A DNA stretch of 25,630 nucleotides from PALSA-600 sp037142875 (lineage in GTDB: Bacteria > Actinomycetota > Thermoleophilia > Gaiellales > Gaiellaceae), in the NCBI GenBank assembly GCA_037142875.1, contig JBAWZV010000014.1:1-25630 (forward strand). Reading direction: 5' to 3'. This document shows positions 1 through 6,012 of the stretch, one piece after another; the stretch's first letter is position 1, and each line of letters opens with the position of its first letter. A model generated the notes under the pieces. That model did no database searches, was not told the DNA's origin, and saw nothing but the letters and a program-made list of their open reading frames with translations. Both the position numbers and the translations under genes were made by a program.

Positions 1-217
1 ATCATGGGCAGTAAGACTCTCAACACGATCGGACCGACCTCAGGGGGTCACGCCACGCAGGCTGGCGCGTGCATCTATTCGCTGCCCAACAGCCCCGGTA
101 GGGGTCGGTGGAGGCAGAATCTCTTGGCGGATATCCGCAAGCTCTCTGCCTGATGTGTGCGGTGAACTACGTGCCGTTCTCTTGCGCGCATGAAGTAGGA
201 CGGGGTTCTTGGAATAC
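1..217. other. No recognisable gene
   Basis: I recognise no gene here. A 48-codon frame opens at position 4 on the plus strand, but it has no clear Shine-Dalgarno and no family resemblance. The stretch lies just beyond the decayed P450 remnant, on the 3' side of the tRNA, and is probably decayed or intergenic sequence. Confidence 0.4.
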
Positions 218-375
218 CTCGATCCGCGCGAGCGGTGCGCCAAGGCACACGTGGATGCCGCCGCCAAAGCCGGTGTGCTCGGCTGCGTTTCGCCGCACCG
301 AACAGCATCGCGATCTTGCGGCCACGCGGGATCGGGACGCCTGCAACGTCGAGGCCGAGCAGTCACCTGAAGCAC
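218..375 (-). pseudogene. Cytochrome P450 remnant, C-terminal part, broken across three frames
   Basis: Read on the minus strand, three consecutive pieces resemble the C-terminal third of a bacterial cytochrome P450, each in a different frame. About 375-349 gives VLQVTAR, weakly like the P450 VQxTAR segment. About 359-288 gives LGLDVAGVPIPRG and KIAMLFGAAKR, matching the family pattern of a meander ending in LLGAANRDP. Positions 277-218 give HTGFGGGIHVCLGAPLARIE, the haem-binding signature with its Cys ligand. About 20 residues normally found between the AANRDP segment and the haem loop are missing, and the sequence stops resembling a P450 right after LARIE. The two frame changes, the deletion and the lost ends show this is a dead gene. 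Assignment to the P450 family is secure from the haem motif; the subfamily cannot be told. Confidence 0.8.
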
Positions 376-450
376 GTCCGGCCGCGGGAGACGAGGCCGC
401 GTGCCATGTGTATTTCCGGCAAGCAGCCCGGCTTGCCAGACTCCGAGCTA

Positions 451-522
451 TGGGCGCACGTGGGATCGAACCACGGACCTCCCGCGTGTGAAGCGGGCGC
501 TCTCCCGCTGAGCTATGCGCCC
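451..522 (-). tRNA. tRNA-Val (anticodon CAC)
   Basis: The minus strand folds into a complete cloverleaf. The 7-bp acceptor pairs GGGCGCA with TGCGCCC. The D arm is GCTC/GAGC, the anticodon stem CCCGC/GCGGG with loop TTCACAC (anticodon CAC, valine), and the T stem CGTGG/CCACG with loop TTCGATC. The discriminator is A, and CCA is not encoded: TAG follows. Gene remnants lie on both sides, the P450 piece beyond its 3' end and the ARPP-1-like fragment upstream. Confidence 0.96.
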
Positions 523-536
523 GGGAGGGTTCTAGG

Positions 537-764
537 TTAGCCATTCTGCTGATCGCTGTCGGGGTCCTCGCCCTGTTGTCGTCGGCGGAGTTGCTGCCAG
601 TTCGTGGTGATGAACCCGAGCGGGGCCTCCGCCTCGTCGAGCCCGACGTACTCAAGCCGAGGCTCGTCGGCCGGGAAGAGCGGGATGAGTGCAAGCCCGG
701 CAAACGACGCCGGATCGCCCAGGGAGAACGGCAGAACAGGGGATGGTGCGAGTGTGGAGCTCAT
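537..764 (-). pseudogene. Truncated ARPP-1-like protein fragment
   Basis: This is a 75-codon frame. Its first roughly 55 residues, including LPFSLGDPASFAGLALIPLF, PADEPRLEYVGLDEA and PLGF, look like the conserved N-terminus of the ARPP-1 domain family (ARG and rhodanese-phosphatase-associated), recognised from memory of the family pattern. Those proteins usually run to 250 residues or more, with a conserved central core absent here. After PLGFITT the sequence becomes a polar Gln/Arg/Asp tail and stops 15 bp from the tRNA-Val 5' end. I read it as a 5' gene fragment whose remainder was lost. A short functional protein cannot be excluded, because the remaining frame is intact. Confidence 0.5.
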
Positions 765-841
765 GCCTTGTAATCACCGCGAGAGCGGGAGGTTCTTACG
801 AGGCGGAGAGGCTCCCGCGGCGTCGGCCAGGGAGAGCAACG

Positions 842-930
842 AAAAAGCCGCGGCACCTGCGAGGGAATCCTTAGGGCTGCTTCCTTCCGGATCTGACCCG
901 GTTCAGAGCCTCGCAGCGCCGCGGGCACTC
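842..930 (-). ncRNA. ffs: Signal recognition particle RNA, small bacterial type
   Basis: The minus strand carries the near-invariant SRP domain IV core CCGGAAGGAAGCAGCC, preceded by GGTCAGAT and followed by CTAAGG, which form the apical hairpin bound by Ffh. The flanks pair into one long stem: CCGCGGC plus CTGCGAGG on the 5' side with CCTCGCAG plus GCCGCGG on the 3' side. The 3' arm runs into five T residues (842-846), so the terminal stem doubles as an intrinsic terminator. The size of about 85 nt fits the 4.5S class without an Alu domain. A TAGAGT hexamer (TANNNT type) at 933-938 could be its -10. The exact 5' end is uncertain by a few bases. Confidence 0.93.
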
Positions 931-1036
931 ACACTCTAGCGAGCAGGAACGCAGCCCCGGATCGCCGCGACGTCGCCCGCCCCGGAGCCTCCGCCGCTAC
1001 CGTCAGCGCCGAGATGGCGCCCGGAGCCGCACGAGC

Positions 1037-1768
1037 ATGATCCTCGCCGTTGCCCTCGTCGCGGCCGTCCTGCCGCTGCACGGGAAGACGGTCGTGATCG
1101 ACCCGGGCCACAACGGCCGAAACTGGCAGCACACCGCCCAGATCAACCGCCTCGTCGACGCGGGCACGCTCCGCAAGGCCTGCGACACGACCGGCACCGC
1201 AACGGACGCGGGGTACTCCGAGGCCGCCTACACCTTCGACGTCGCGCAGCGGCTTGCGCGCGCGCTGCGCGCGGCGGGGGCCCGGGTCGTGCTCACCCGC
1301 ACGACGAACGACGGCTCTGGCCCCTGCATCACCGAGCGCGCCGCGATCGGCAACCGCGCCCACGCCGACGTTGCGATCTCGATCCACGCCGACGGCGGCC
1401 CCGCCGCCGGCCGCGGCTTCGACGTCATCTACCCGCCGTCGCTCAAGAGGCTCACCGACGACATCGCCGCCGCGTCGCACACGCTCGCGATCGACATCCG
1501 AAACGCCTTCCGTGCCGGCACCGGCGAGCAGACCGCCGACTACGTGGGCCGGGACGGACTCGACGTGCGCTCCGACCTCGGCGGGCTCAACCTCTCGGAC
1601 GTCCCGAAGGTCTTCATCGAGACCGGCAACATGCGGAACGCCGCGGACGCGCGCCTGCTCACCTCGCCTGCCTATCGGCAGCGCGAAGCGGCAGCGCTCG
1701 CCCGCGGACTCGAGCGGTATCTCAGCCGAGCAGGCCGAGACTGTCCGGCGTGCCAACCTGCGCCGTGA
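1037..1768 (+). CDS. Secreted N-acetylmuramoyl-L-alanine amidase (Amidase_3, Ami1/Rv3717-like)
   Basis: This zinc hydrolase cuts the amide bond between MurNAc and L-alanine in peptidoglycan, outside the membrane. Residues 1-16 form a short hydrophobic export signal. The Amidase_3 fold follows: DPGHNG (H25), GYSEAAY (E62) and SIHADG (H117) supply the zinc ligands, and E195 in FIETGNMRN is the catalytic glutamate. The C49/C97 pair and the segments GPCITERA, GRDGLDVRSDLGGLNL and GNMRNAADA resemble mycobacterial Rv3717 (Ami1), a single-domain amidase without a wall-binding module, which matches the 243-residue length. GGAG at 1023-1026 is a well-placed ribosome site for ATG 1037. The 3' end overlaps the convergent gene by 47 bp. 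Confidence 0.9.
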   Translation: MILAVALVAAVLPLHGKTVVIDPGHNGRNWQHTAQINRLVDAGTLRKACDTTGTATDAGYSEAAYTFDVAQRLARALRAAGARVVLTRTTNDGSGPCITERAAIGNRAHADVAISIHADGGPAAGRGFDVIYPPSLKRLTDDIAAASHTLAIDIRNAFRAGTGEQTADYVGRDGLDVRSDLGGLNLSDVPKVFIETGNMRNAADARLLTSPAYRQREAAALARGLERYLSRAGRDCPACQPAP

Positions 1769-2222
1769 ACTTCATCTTCACGGGGCCGCAGAGGTCGCCG
1801 TTGTAGTTCTGGGTCATCGTGATCGTCCCGCTCGCCGTCGTGGATGACGGGAACGTGCCGGTGATCGTCGCGGTCGTCTTGACGCCGTTTGCGTCGGCGA
1901 ACGTGGGCGTCGTGGTGATCGAGAACGCGCCGGTCGCGCCGAGCTTGATCACGGGAATGACGCCGACGGCGTTTGCGGTGCCGTACGGATCGACGCCCGT
2001 CGGGAAGTGGCCGTAGCCGAAGCAGCCGAGCGAGCCGAAGCTGAAGTTCGTGAGCGTCTTGCTGCCCGCACCGACCTTGAACGTGACGAGCGCGTGGAAG
2101 CCGTTGATGGGCCGCAGCGAGAGCGTGCCGGCGAACGCTGCCCTCGAGGGAGCAGTGGCAGACGCAGCCGCGGCGGTCACGAGCACCGACAGCAGGGCGA
2201 GCAGAGAGACGAACTTGCGCAT
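1722..2222 (-). CDS. Small secreted protein of unknown function
   Basis: The product has 166 residues. It begins with a classic signal peptide (MRK, then a Leu/Val/Ala core, to about residue 25), so it is probably exported. The mature part is Thr/Gly/Ser-rich with alternating hydrophobic residues, suggesting a beta-sandwich. It has two cysteines, in GSLGCFGYG and GDLCGP, that could form a disulfide. I do not recognise a family. The frame stays open upstream to about 3233, but ATG 2222 is chosen because it begins the signal peptide and has GAGGTG a few bases upstream. The 3' end overlaps the convergent amidase gene, and the gene diverges from the papain-like gene at 2391. Confidence 0.75.
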   Translation of the reverse strand: MRKFVSLLALLSVLVTAAAASATAPSRAAFAGTLSLRPINGFHALVTFKVGAGSKTLTNFSFGSLGCFGYGHFPTGVDPYGTANAVGVIPVIKLGATGAFSITTTPTFADANGVKTTATITGTFPSSTTASGTITMTQNYNGDLCGPVKMKFTAQVGTPDSLGLLG

Positions 2223-2314
2223 GTGTTTCACCTCGGGGAGTCGGCGGGATACTCGGACGCCAGCAGTCGATCCACGATAACCCAAATGCGGCCGCTGCTC
2301 GCGGAAATCGGCGG

Positions 2315-2344
2315 TTGACAGACGGGCCCGGATCGCGTTAGCGT
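2315..2344 (+). promoter_or_regulatory. Probable housekeeping sigma promoter for the papain-like gene
   Basis: A perfect TTGACA (-35) at 2315-2320 is followed after an 18-bp spacer by TAGCGT (-10, TANNNT type) at 2339-2344. This is the usual form of group 1 sigma promoters in actinobacteria. It lies 47 bp upstream of ATG 2391, leaving a leader of about 40 nt that carries GGAGG. Confidence 0.55.
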
Positions 2345-2390
2345 CGCCTCGACAACTGCGGCGAAACCCGACCTCGAAGGAGGAATCGAG

Positions 2391-3155
2391 ATGGCGACCG
2401 CAGCGCCTACCGCAGCCCGGGAGAAGCTCGGGAAGCTCCCTGTTGCAACCGACGTCCGCACGCTCAGCTTTGCCCGGTACGTCGACCGCGCCACGCTCCC
2501 GAAAGCCCCGCCGTCGCTCGACCTGAGCCGCACGGTGCTTGCCTGGCCGATGTACGCAAACGACCGGATCGGCGACTGCACCGTCGCCGCCGCCGCCCAC
2601 ATGATCGAGGCCTGGAGCGGCGCCGTCGACGGGACGCCCGAGGAGGTGGCCGAGCGGTACGTGCTCGCCGCCTTCGACCGGGTGAAGGTCGTCGACCCGG
2701 CGAGTGGGGAGGCCGGCGCGTACGAGCTCGACGTGTTGAAGGACTGGCGCAGCCATGGGATCGGCGGCCACAAGATCGGCGCGTTTGCGAAGGTCAGCGT
2801 CAGCGACACGACGCTGCTGCGCACCGCGGCGTACCTGTTCGGCGGGCTCTTCATCGGGATCCAGCTGCCGCTCACCGCGCAGGGCGAGGGCACCTGGGAG
2901 TGGAGCGGCGAGCTCACCGGCCCCGCCCGGCCCGGCTCGTGGGGCGGCCACGCCGTCAACGTCGTCGCCTACGACGACCGGACGCTCACCGTTGTCACCT
3001 GGGGACGCCTGCAGGAGATGACCTGGGCGTTCTGGGAGCGGTACGTCGACGAGAGCTACGCCATCATCAGCCCCGACTTCCTGGACGCCGGGAAGGCGCC
3101 AAACGGGTTCGACCTCGCCGCGCTGCGGCGCGACCTGGCGCTCGTTACCGGCTGA
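2391..3155 (+). CDS. Orphan protein with papain-like (C1/C39-type) residues
   Basis: This 254-residue protein has no signal peptide or membrane segment. C63 in NDRIGDCTVAAAA starts a hydrophobic helix, as the nucleophile Cys does in papain-fold enzymes, and N57 lies six residues before it where papain has its oxyanion Gln. H187 in SWGGHAVNVVAYDD matches the catalytic-His strand (GGHAV is typical of C1 and C39 peptidases). T203-W204-G205 takes the place of the usual N-S-W-G, so the third catalytic residue is doubtful. I infer a cysteine peptidase-like fold acting on an unknown substrate, perhaps not as a peptidase. GGAGG lies about 8 bases before ATG 2391. The end overlaps convergent hisA by 11 bp. 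Confidence 0.75.
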   Translation: MATAAPTAAREKLGKLPVATDVRTLSFARYVDRATLPKAPPSLDLSRTVLAWPMYANDRIGDCTVAAAAHMIEAWSGAVDGTPEEVAERYVLAAFDRVKVVDPASGEAGAYELDVLKDWRSHGIGGHKIGAFAKVSVSDTTLLRTAAYLFGGLFIGIQLPLTAQGEGTWEWSGELTGPARPGSWGGHAVNVVAYDDRTLTVVTWGRLQEMTWAFWERYVDESYAIISPDFLDAGKAPNGFDLAALRRDLALVTG

Positions 3156-3837
3156 GGAGTGCGCGCCCGACGACTGTCGCCTCGGCGCCGACCGCGGCGA
3201 GCGCGGCGACGTCGTCGGGCGTCCGCACGCCACCGGCGGCCATCACCTTGAGGCCCGACGCGGCGACCGTCTCGATCAGGTCGAGGTCGGGGCCGGTAAG
3301 CGTGCCGTCACGGTCGATCGCCGTGCAGTGCACCCGCACGACACCGGCCGCCAGGCAGCGGTCGATCGCGTCGGCAAGCGACAGGCCGGAGCCTTCGATC
3401 CAGCCGGCGGTACGCACCTGGCCGTCGCGGACGTCGAGCGCGACGGCGAGGCGGTCGCCGAGCGCCTGCGCCCACGGGCCCGGGTCGGGGAAGGCTGCGG
3501 TGCCGACGATCACGCGGTCGGCGCCCGCCTCGAGGAGCGCGAGAGCGTCGTCGAGCGAGCGGATCCCGCCGGAGGCCTGCAGGTAGGCCGGAACGACCGC
3601 TCCCGCGACCGCGCGGACGATCTCGGGCCGGACGGTGCCGGAGCGCGCGCCGTCGAGATCGACGAGGTGCACCCGGCGGGCGCCTGCTTCGGCGAAACTG
3701 CGGGCGAGCGCGACCGGGTCACCGGCGCGCTCGACGATCTCGTCGTAGTCGCCCTTGTGCAGGCGCACGGCTCCCTCGCCGAGCACGTCCACGGCGGGGA
3801 TCACATCGATCGGTGCGTCGAGCCATTCGGATAGCAC
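3145..3837 (-). CDS. hisA: ProFAR isomerase HisA (possibly PriA)
   Basis: HisA catalyses the Amadori rearrangement of ProFAR to PRFAR, the fourth step of histidine synthesis. The 230-residue (beta/alpha)8 barrel has the catalytic pair D17 (IPAVDV) and D135 (VALDVRDG). It also has the phosphate-binding QASGGIRS (88-94), VMAAGGVRT (198-206) and VVGRALL, plus CTAIDRDGTLTGPDL. The C-terminus is about ten residues shorter than usual. GTG 3837 is taken as start, with no upstream alternative in frame; GTG 3804 is possible but would leave a minimal N-terminus. The gene stands apart from the other his genes and diverges from the regulator, its start lying 6 bp from the shared palindrome. In many actinobacteria this protein (PriA) also does the TrpF reaction; the sequence alone does not decide. 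Confidence 0.93.
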   Translation of the reverse strand: MLSEWLDAPIDVIPAVDVLGEGAVRLHKGDYDEIVERAGDPVALARSFAEAGARRVHLVDLDGARSGTVRPEIVRAVAGAVVPAYLQASGGIRSLDDALALLEAGADRVIVGTAAFPDPGPWAQALGDRLAVALDVRDGQVRTAGWIEGSGLSLADAIDRCLAAGVVRVHCTAIDRDGTLTGPDLDLIETVAASGLKVMAAGGVRTPDDVAALAAVGAEATVVGRALLSR

Positions 3838-3842
3838 GCCAC

Positions 3843-3862
3843 CATGTTAGCGTGCTAACATG
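3843..3862. promoter_or_regulatory. Candidate HisR (YerC) operator overlapping divergent -10 elements
   Basis: A perfect inverted repeat with 9-bp arms, CATGTTAGC and GCTAACATG, separated by GT, fills the gap between hisA (minus) and the TrpR-like regulator (plus). Each arm contains TAACAT, a TANNNT-type -10: 3856-3861 on plus, where TGC in front makes it an extended -10, and 3844-3849 on minus. TrpR-fold dimers bind such symmetrical sites, and a bound repressor would cover both -10s. The plus -10 would give a leader of about 38 nt for the regulator. The minus -10 would place the start at or next to the hisA GTG. Confidence 0.65.
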
Positions 3863-3905
3863 CCGAGCGCGGCGGGGAACCGTCGCCCACGAAGCGAGAG
3901 CCCAC

Positions 3906-4220
3906 ATGACCGACACCGGACGAAACACCTGGCGCAACAAGGAGACGAAGGAGCTCTCCGAGGCGATCCTCTCCCTGGAGACCCGGGAGGAGGTCGTTCG
4001 CTTCCTGCGTGACCTCTGCACGATCGCAGAGCTCGACGCGATGGCGCACCGCTGGTCGGTGGCACGGCTCGTGGATAAGGGAATCCCGTACCTCGAGGTC
4101 GCCCAGAAGACCGGCGCCTCGACAACGACCGTGACGCGAGTGGCGCACTGGCTGCGCCACGGCGAGGGCGGCTATCGCCTGACACTTGACCGAATGAAGG
4201 GGGCATCATCGACCGTCTGA
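3906..4220 (+). CDS. TrpR-like transcriptional regulator, YerC/HisR family
   Basis: This all-helical DNA-binding protein of 104 residues belongs to the YerC/YecD branch of the Trp-repressor superfamily. The family pattern is seen in LSEAILSLETREEVVRFLRD, then CTIAELDAMAHRW, GIPYLEVAQKTGAS and TTTVTRVAHWL, the last two segments being the helix-turn-helix. YerC-type proteins have been proposed as histidine-biosynthesis repressors (HisR) in Gram-positive bacteria. Here the gene heads the his operon and faces a palindrome shared with hisA, which supports that role; histidine as corepressor is inference. The frame is open upstream to 3813, but ATG 3906 is preferred because family similarity begins just after it and GAGAG precedes it. 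It ends inside the start region of hisG. Confidence 0.87.
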   Translation: MTDTGRNTWRNKETKELSEAILSLETREEVVRFLRDLCTIAELDAMAHRWSVARLVDKGIPYLEVAQKTGASTTTVTRVAHWLRHGEGGYRLTLDRMKGASSTV

Positions 4221-5038
4221 CCATCGCCGTTCCGGTCAAGGGCCGGCTGCGCGAACCATCCGTCTCGCTCCTCGAGGACGCCGGGCTCGGGCCCGAGCAG
4301 CCCGGCGAGCGCGCGCTCGCGTTCCCCTGCCGGAACGCACCCGTCGACATCCTGCTCGTCCGCGCCGCCGACATCCCGGAGTACGTCCAGGACGGCGTCG
4401 TCGACTGTGGCATCACCGGCCAGGACCTCGTCCGCGAGCGCGGCGCCCGCGTCGAGGAGCTCCTGCCGCTCGGCTACGGCTCCTGCCGCCTCGAGGTCGC
4501 CGTGCCCCAGGAGTCGCGCTTCAACGAGATCGCCGACCTCGACGGCTGCTCCGTGGCAACCGTCTACCCGCGCCTGACCAAGGAGCTGATGCCGGTCGAG
4601 GTGTCCCTCGTGGACGTCACGGGCTCGGTCGAGCTCGCACCGCGCCTCGGCCTCGCCGACGGCATCGTCGACCTCGTCTCGTCGGGCAACACCATGCGGA
4701 TGAACGGCCTGCGCTCGCTCGGCTCGCTCTTCACCTCCGAGGCGGCGCTCTTTGGCCGTCCCGGAGCCGACACCTCGCAGCTCGTCTCGATGATGCGCAC
4801 CGTCGTCGAGGCCCGCGCGCACCGCTACCTGATGCTGAACGCGCCCAAGGAGCGGCTCGCCGACGTCTTCGAGGCGATCGGCTCGCGCTCACCGAGCGTC
4901 CTGCCGCTCGCCGACGAGGGCATGGTCGCGATCCACGCCCTCGTCCCCGCGAAGGACATCTGGCAGCTCCTGCCCCGGCTCGAGGCGATCGGCGCCTCGT
5001 CGATCCTCGTCGTTCCCGTGGAGCGCATGACCCGATGA
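4208..5038 (+). CDS. hisG: ATP phosphoribosyltransferase HisG, long (regulated) form
   Basis: HisG joins ATP to PRPP, the committed first step of histidine synthesis. The catalytic part begins LTIAVPVKGRLREPSVSLL, and contains the type-II PRT loop (DLVSSGNTMRMNGLR) with GITGQDLV. The C-terminal region after about residue 200 (RYLMLNAPKERLADVFEAIG to the end) is the ACT-like regulatory domain of long HisG, which binds histidine and removes the need for HisZ. There is no ATG, GTG or TTG between the in-frame stop at 4187 and well into the conserved core. ATC 4208, four bases after AAGGGGG, is my choice. CTG 4217, which overlaps the regulator stop as CTGA, is the alternative. Only the first few residues depend on this. 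The hisD overlap is ATGA. Confidence 0.92.
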   Translation: MDRLTIAVPVKGRLREPSVSLLEDAGLGPEQPGERALAFPCRNAPVDILLVRAADIPEYVQDGVVDCGITGQDLVRERGARVEELLPLGYGSCRLEVAVPQESRFNEIADLDGCSVATVYPRLTKELMPVEVSLVDVTGSVELAPRLGLADGIVDLVSSGNTMRMNGLRSLGSLFTSEAALFGRPGADTSQLVSMMRTVVEARAHRYLMLNAPKERLADVFEAIGSRSPSVLPLADEGMVAIHALVPAKDIWQLLPRLEAIGASSILVVPVERMTR

Positions 5039-6012
5039 GCATCGTCTCGGAGATCAAGGCCGAAGGCGACGCCGCCGTTCGCCGCTACGCGCTCGAGTTC
5101 GATGGCGTCGAGCCCACCCGGGCCGTCGCCGAGCCCGACCTGCTGCCACGCAAGGAGTTCCTGGCGCTGGCCGACCGCGTCCGTCGCTGGCACGAGGCGC
5201 AGCGGCCCGCCGACATCTCGCTCGAGGTGGAGCCAGGCGTGCTGCTCGAACGCCGCTGGGTCGCGCTCGACACCGTCGGCATCTACGTGCCGCGCAACCT
5301 CGTCTCGACCGTCGCGATGTGCGCCGTCCCGGCCCAGGCCGCGGGCGTGAAGAACCTCGTCATCTGTACCCCGCCGGCCGGCGCCGGGCTCGTCGCGGCG
5401 GCCGCGGAGGCGCTCGGGATCGAGGAGGTCTGGGCGCTCGGCGGACCGCAGGCGATCGGCTGGTTCGCCTACGTCCGCAAGGTCGACAAGATCGTCGGCC
5501 CCGGCAACGCCTACGTGAACGAGGCCAAGCTCGAGGTCTCCCGTGACGTCCCGATCGACCTGCCAGGCGGACCCTCCGAGGTCGTCGTCGTCGCCGACGC
5601 GAGCGTCGACCGCCGCATCATCGACCTCGAGATCGCCGCCCAGGCCGAGCACGGGCACGGCTCGATCTGCAAGGTCGTCGAGACGCTCGAGGAGGCCGAG
5701 GCGATCGCGCCCGAGCACCTCGTGCTGCTCGGCGCTGCCGAGGCCCGCGTGGGTGAGGTGCGAAACGCCGGCGCCGTCTTCGTCGGGGCCTCCTCGCCGG
5801 TCGCCGCAGGCGACTACGCAACGGGCGGCAACCACGTCCTTCCGACCGGTGGCTGGGCCCGCTCGACCGGCGGCCTCGGCCTCGAGACGTTCCTCAAGCC
5901 GATCACCACCCAGACGCTCACCCCGGCCGGGCTCGCCCTGATCCGGCCGACCGTCGAGGCGCTCGCCGCCGCCGAGGGCATGACCGCGCACGCCGAGGCG
6001 GTGCGCCGATGA
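5035..6012 (+). CDS. hisD: Histidinol dehydrogenase HisD, compact form
   Basis: HisD oxidises L-histidinol to histidine in two NAD-dependent steps at a zinc site. With 325 residues it is about 100 shorter than usual (E. coli HisD has 434). The residues known to matter are present: zinc ligands Q203 and H206 (AAQAEHGHG), D260 (AAGDY) and H319 (MTAHAEAVRR), and the catalytic pair E227-H228 (IAPEHL). VGIYVPRN, KVDKIVGPGN and the GGPSEVVVVAD segment also match. Only 21 residues separate H206 from E227, against about 64 in E. coli. The N-terminus starts directly at the IKAEGDAAVRRY helix, and a YG-TESIP-type loop is missing. I judge it a functional minimal enzyme. Both ends overlap neighbours by ATGA. 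Confidence 0.92.
   Translation: MSIVSEIKAEGDAAVRRYALEFDGVEPTRAVAEPDLLPRKEFLALADRVRRWHEAQRPADISLEVEPGVLLERRWVALDTVGIYVPRNLVSTVAMCAVPAQAAGVKNLVICTPPAGAGLVAAAAEALGIEEVWALGGPQAIGWFAYVRKVDKIVGPGNAYVNEAKLEVSRDVPIDLPGGPSEVVVVADASVDRRIIDLEIAAQAEHGHGSICKVVETLEEAEAIAPEHLVLLGAAEARVGEVRNAGAVFVGASSPVAAGDYATGGNHVLPTGGWARSTGGLGLETFLKPITTQTLTPAGLALIRPTVEALAAAEGMTAHAEAVRR

Noticed and set aside
2223..3233. Upstream extension of the secreted-protein frame on the minus strand
   Set aside because: It runs antisense through the papain-like gene, and the signal peptide clearly starts at ATG 2222.
3813..3905. ATG 3813 as the regulator start
   Set aside because: It would place the operator and the hisA start inside the coding region, and the added residues are Arg-rich with no family match.
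4825..5991. Long minus-strand open frame opposite hisD
   Set aside because: Asp/Arg/Gly-rich shadow of a GC-rich gene, with no family motif, opposite a strongly conserved enzyme.
5035..6012. hisD as a pseudogene because of its short length
   Set aside because: All zinc and catalytic residues are present in order, the frame is intact and both neighbours overlap it normally.
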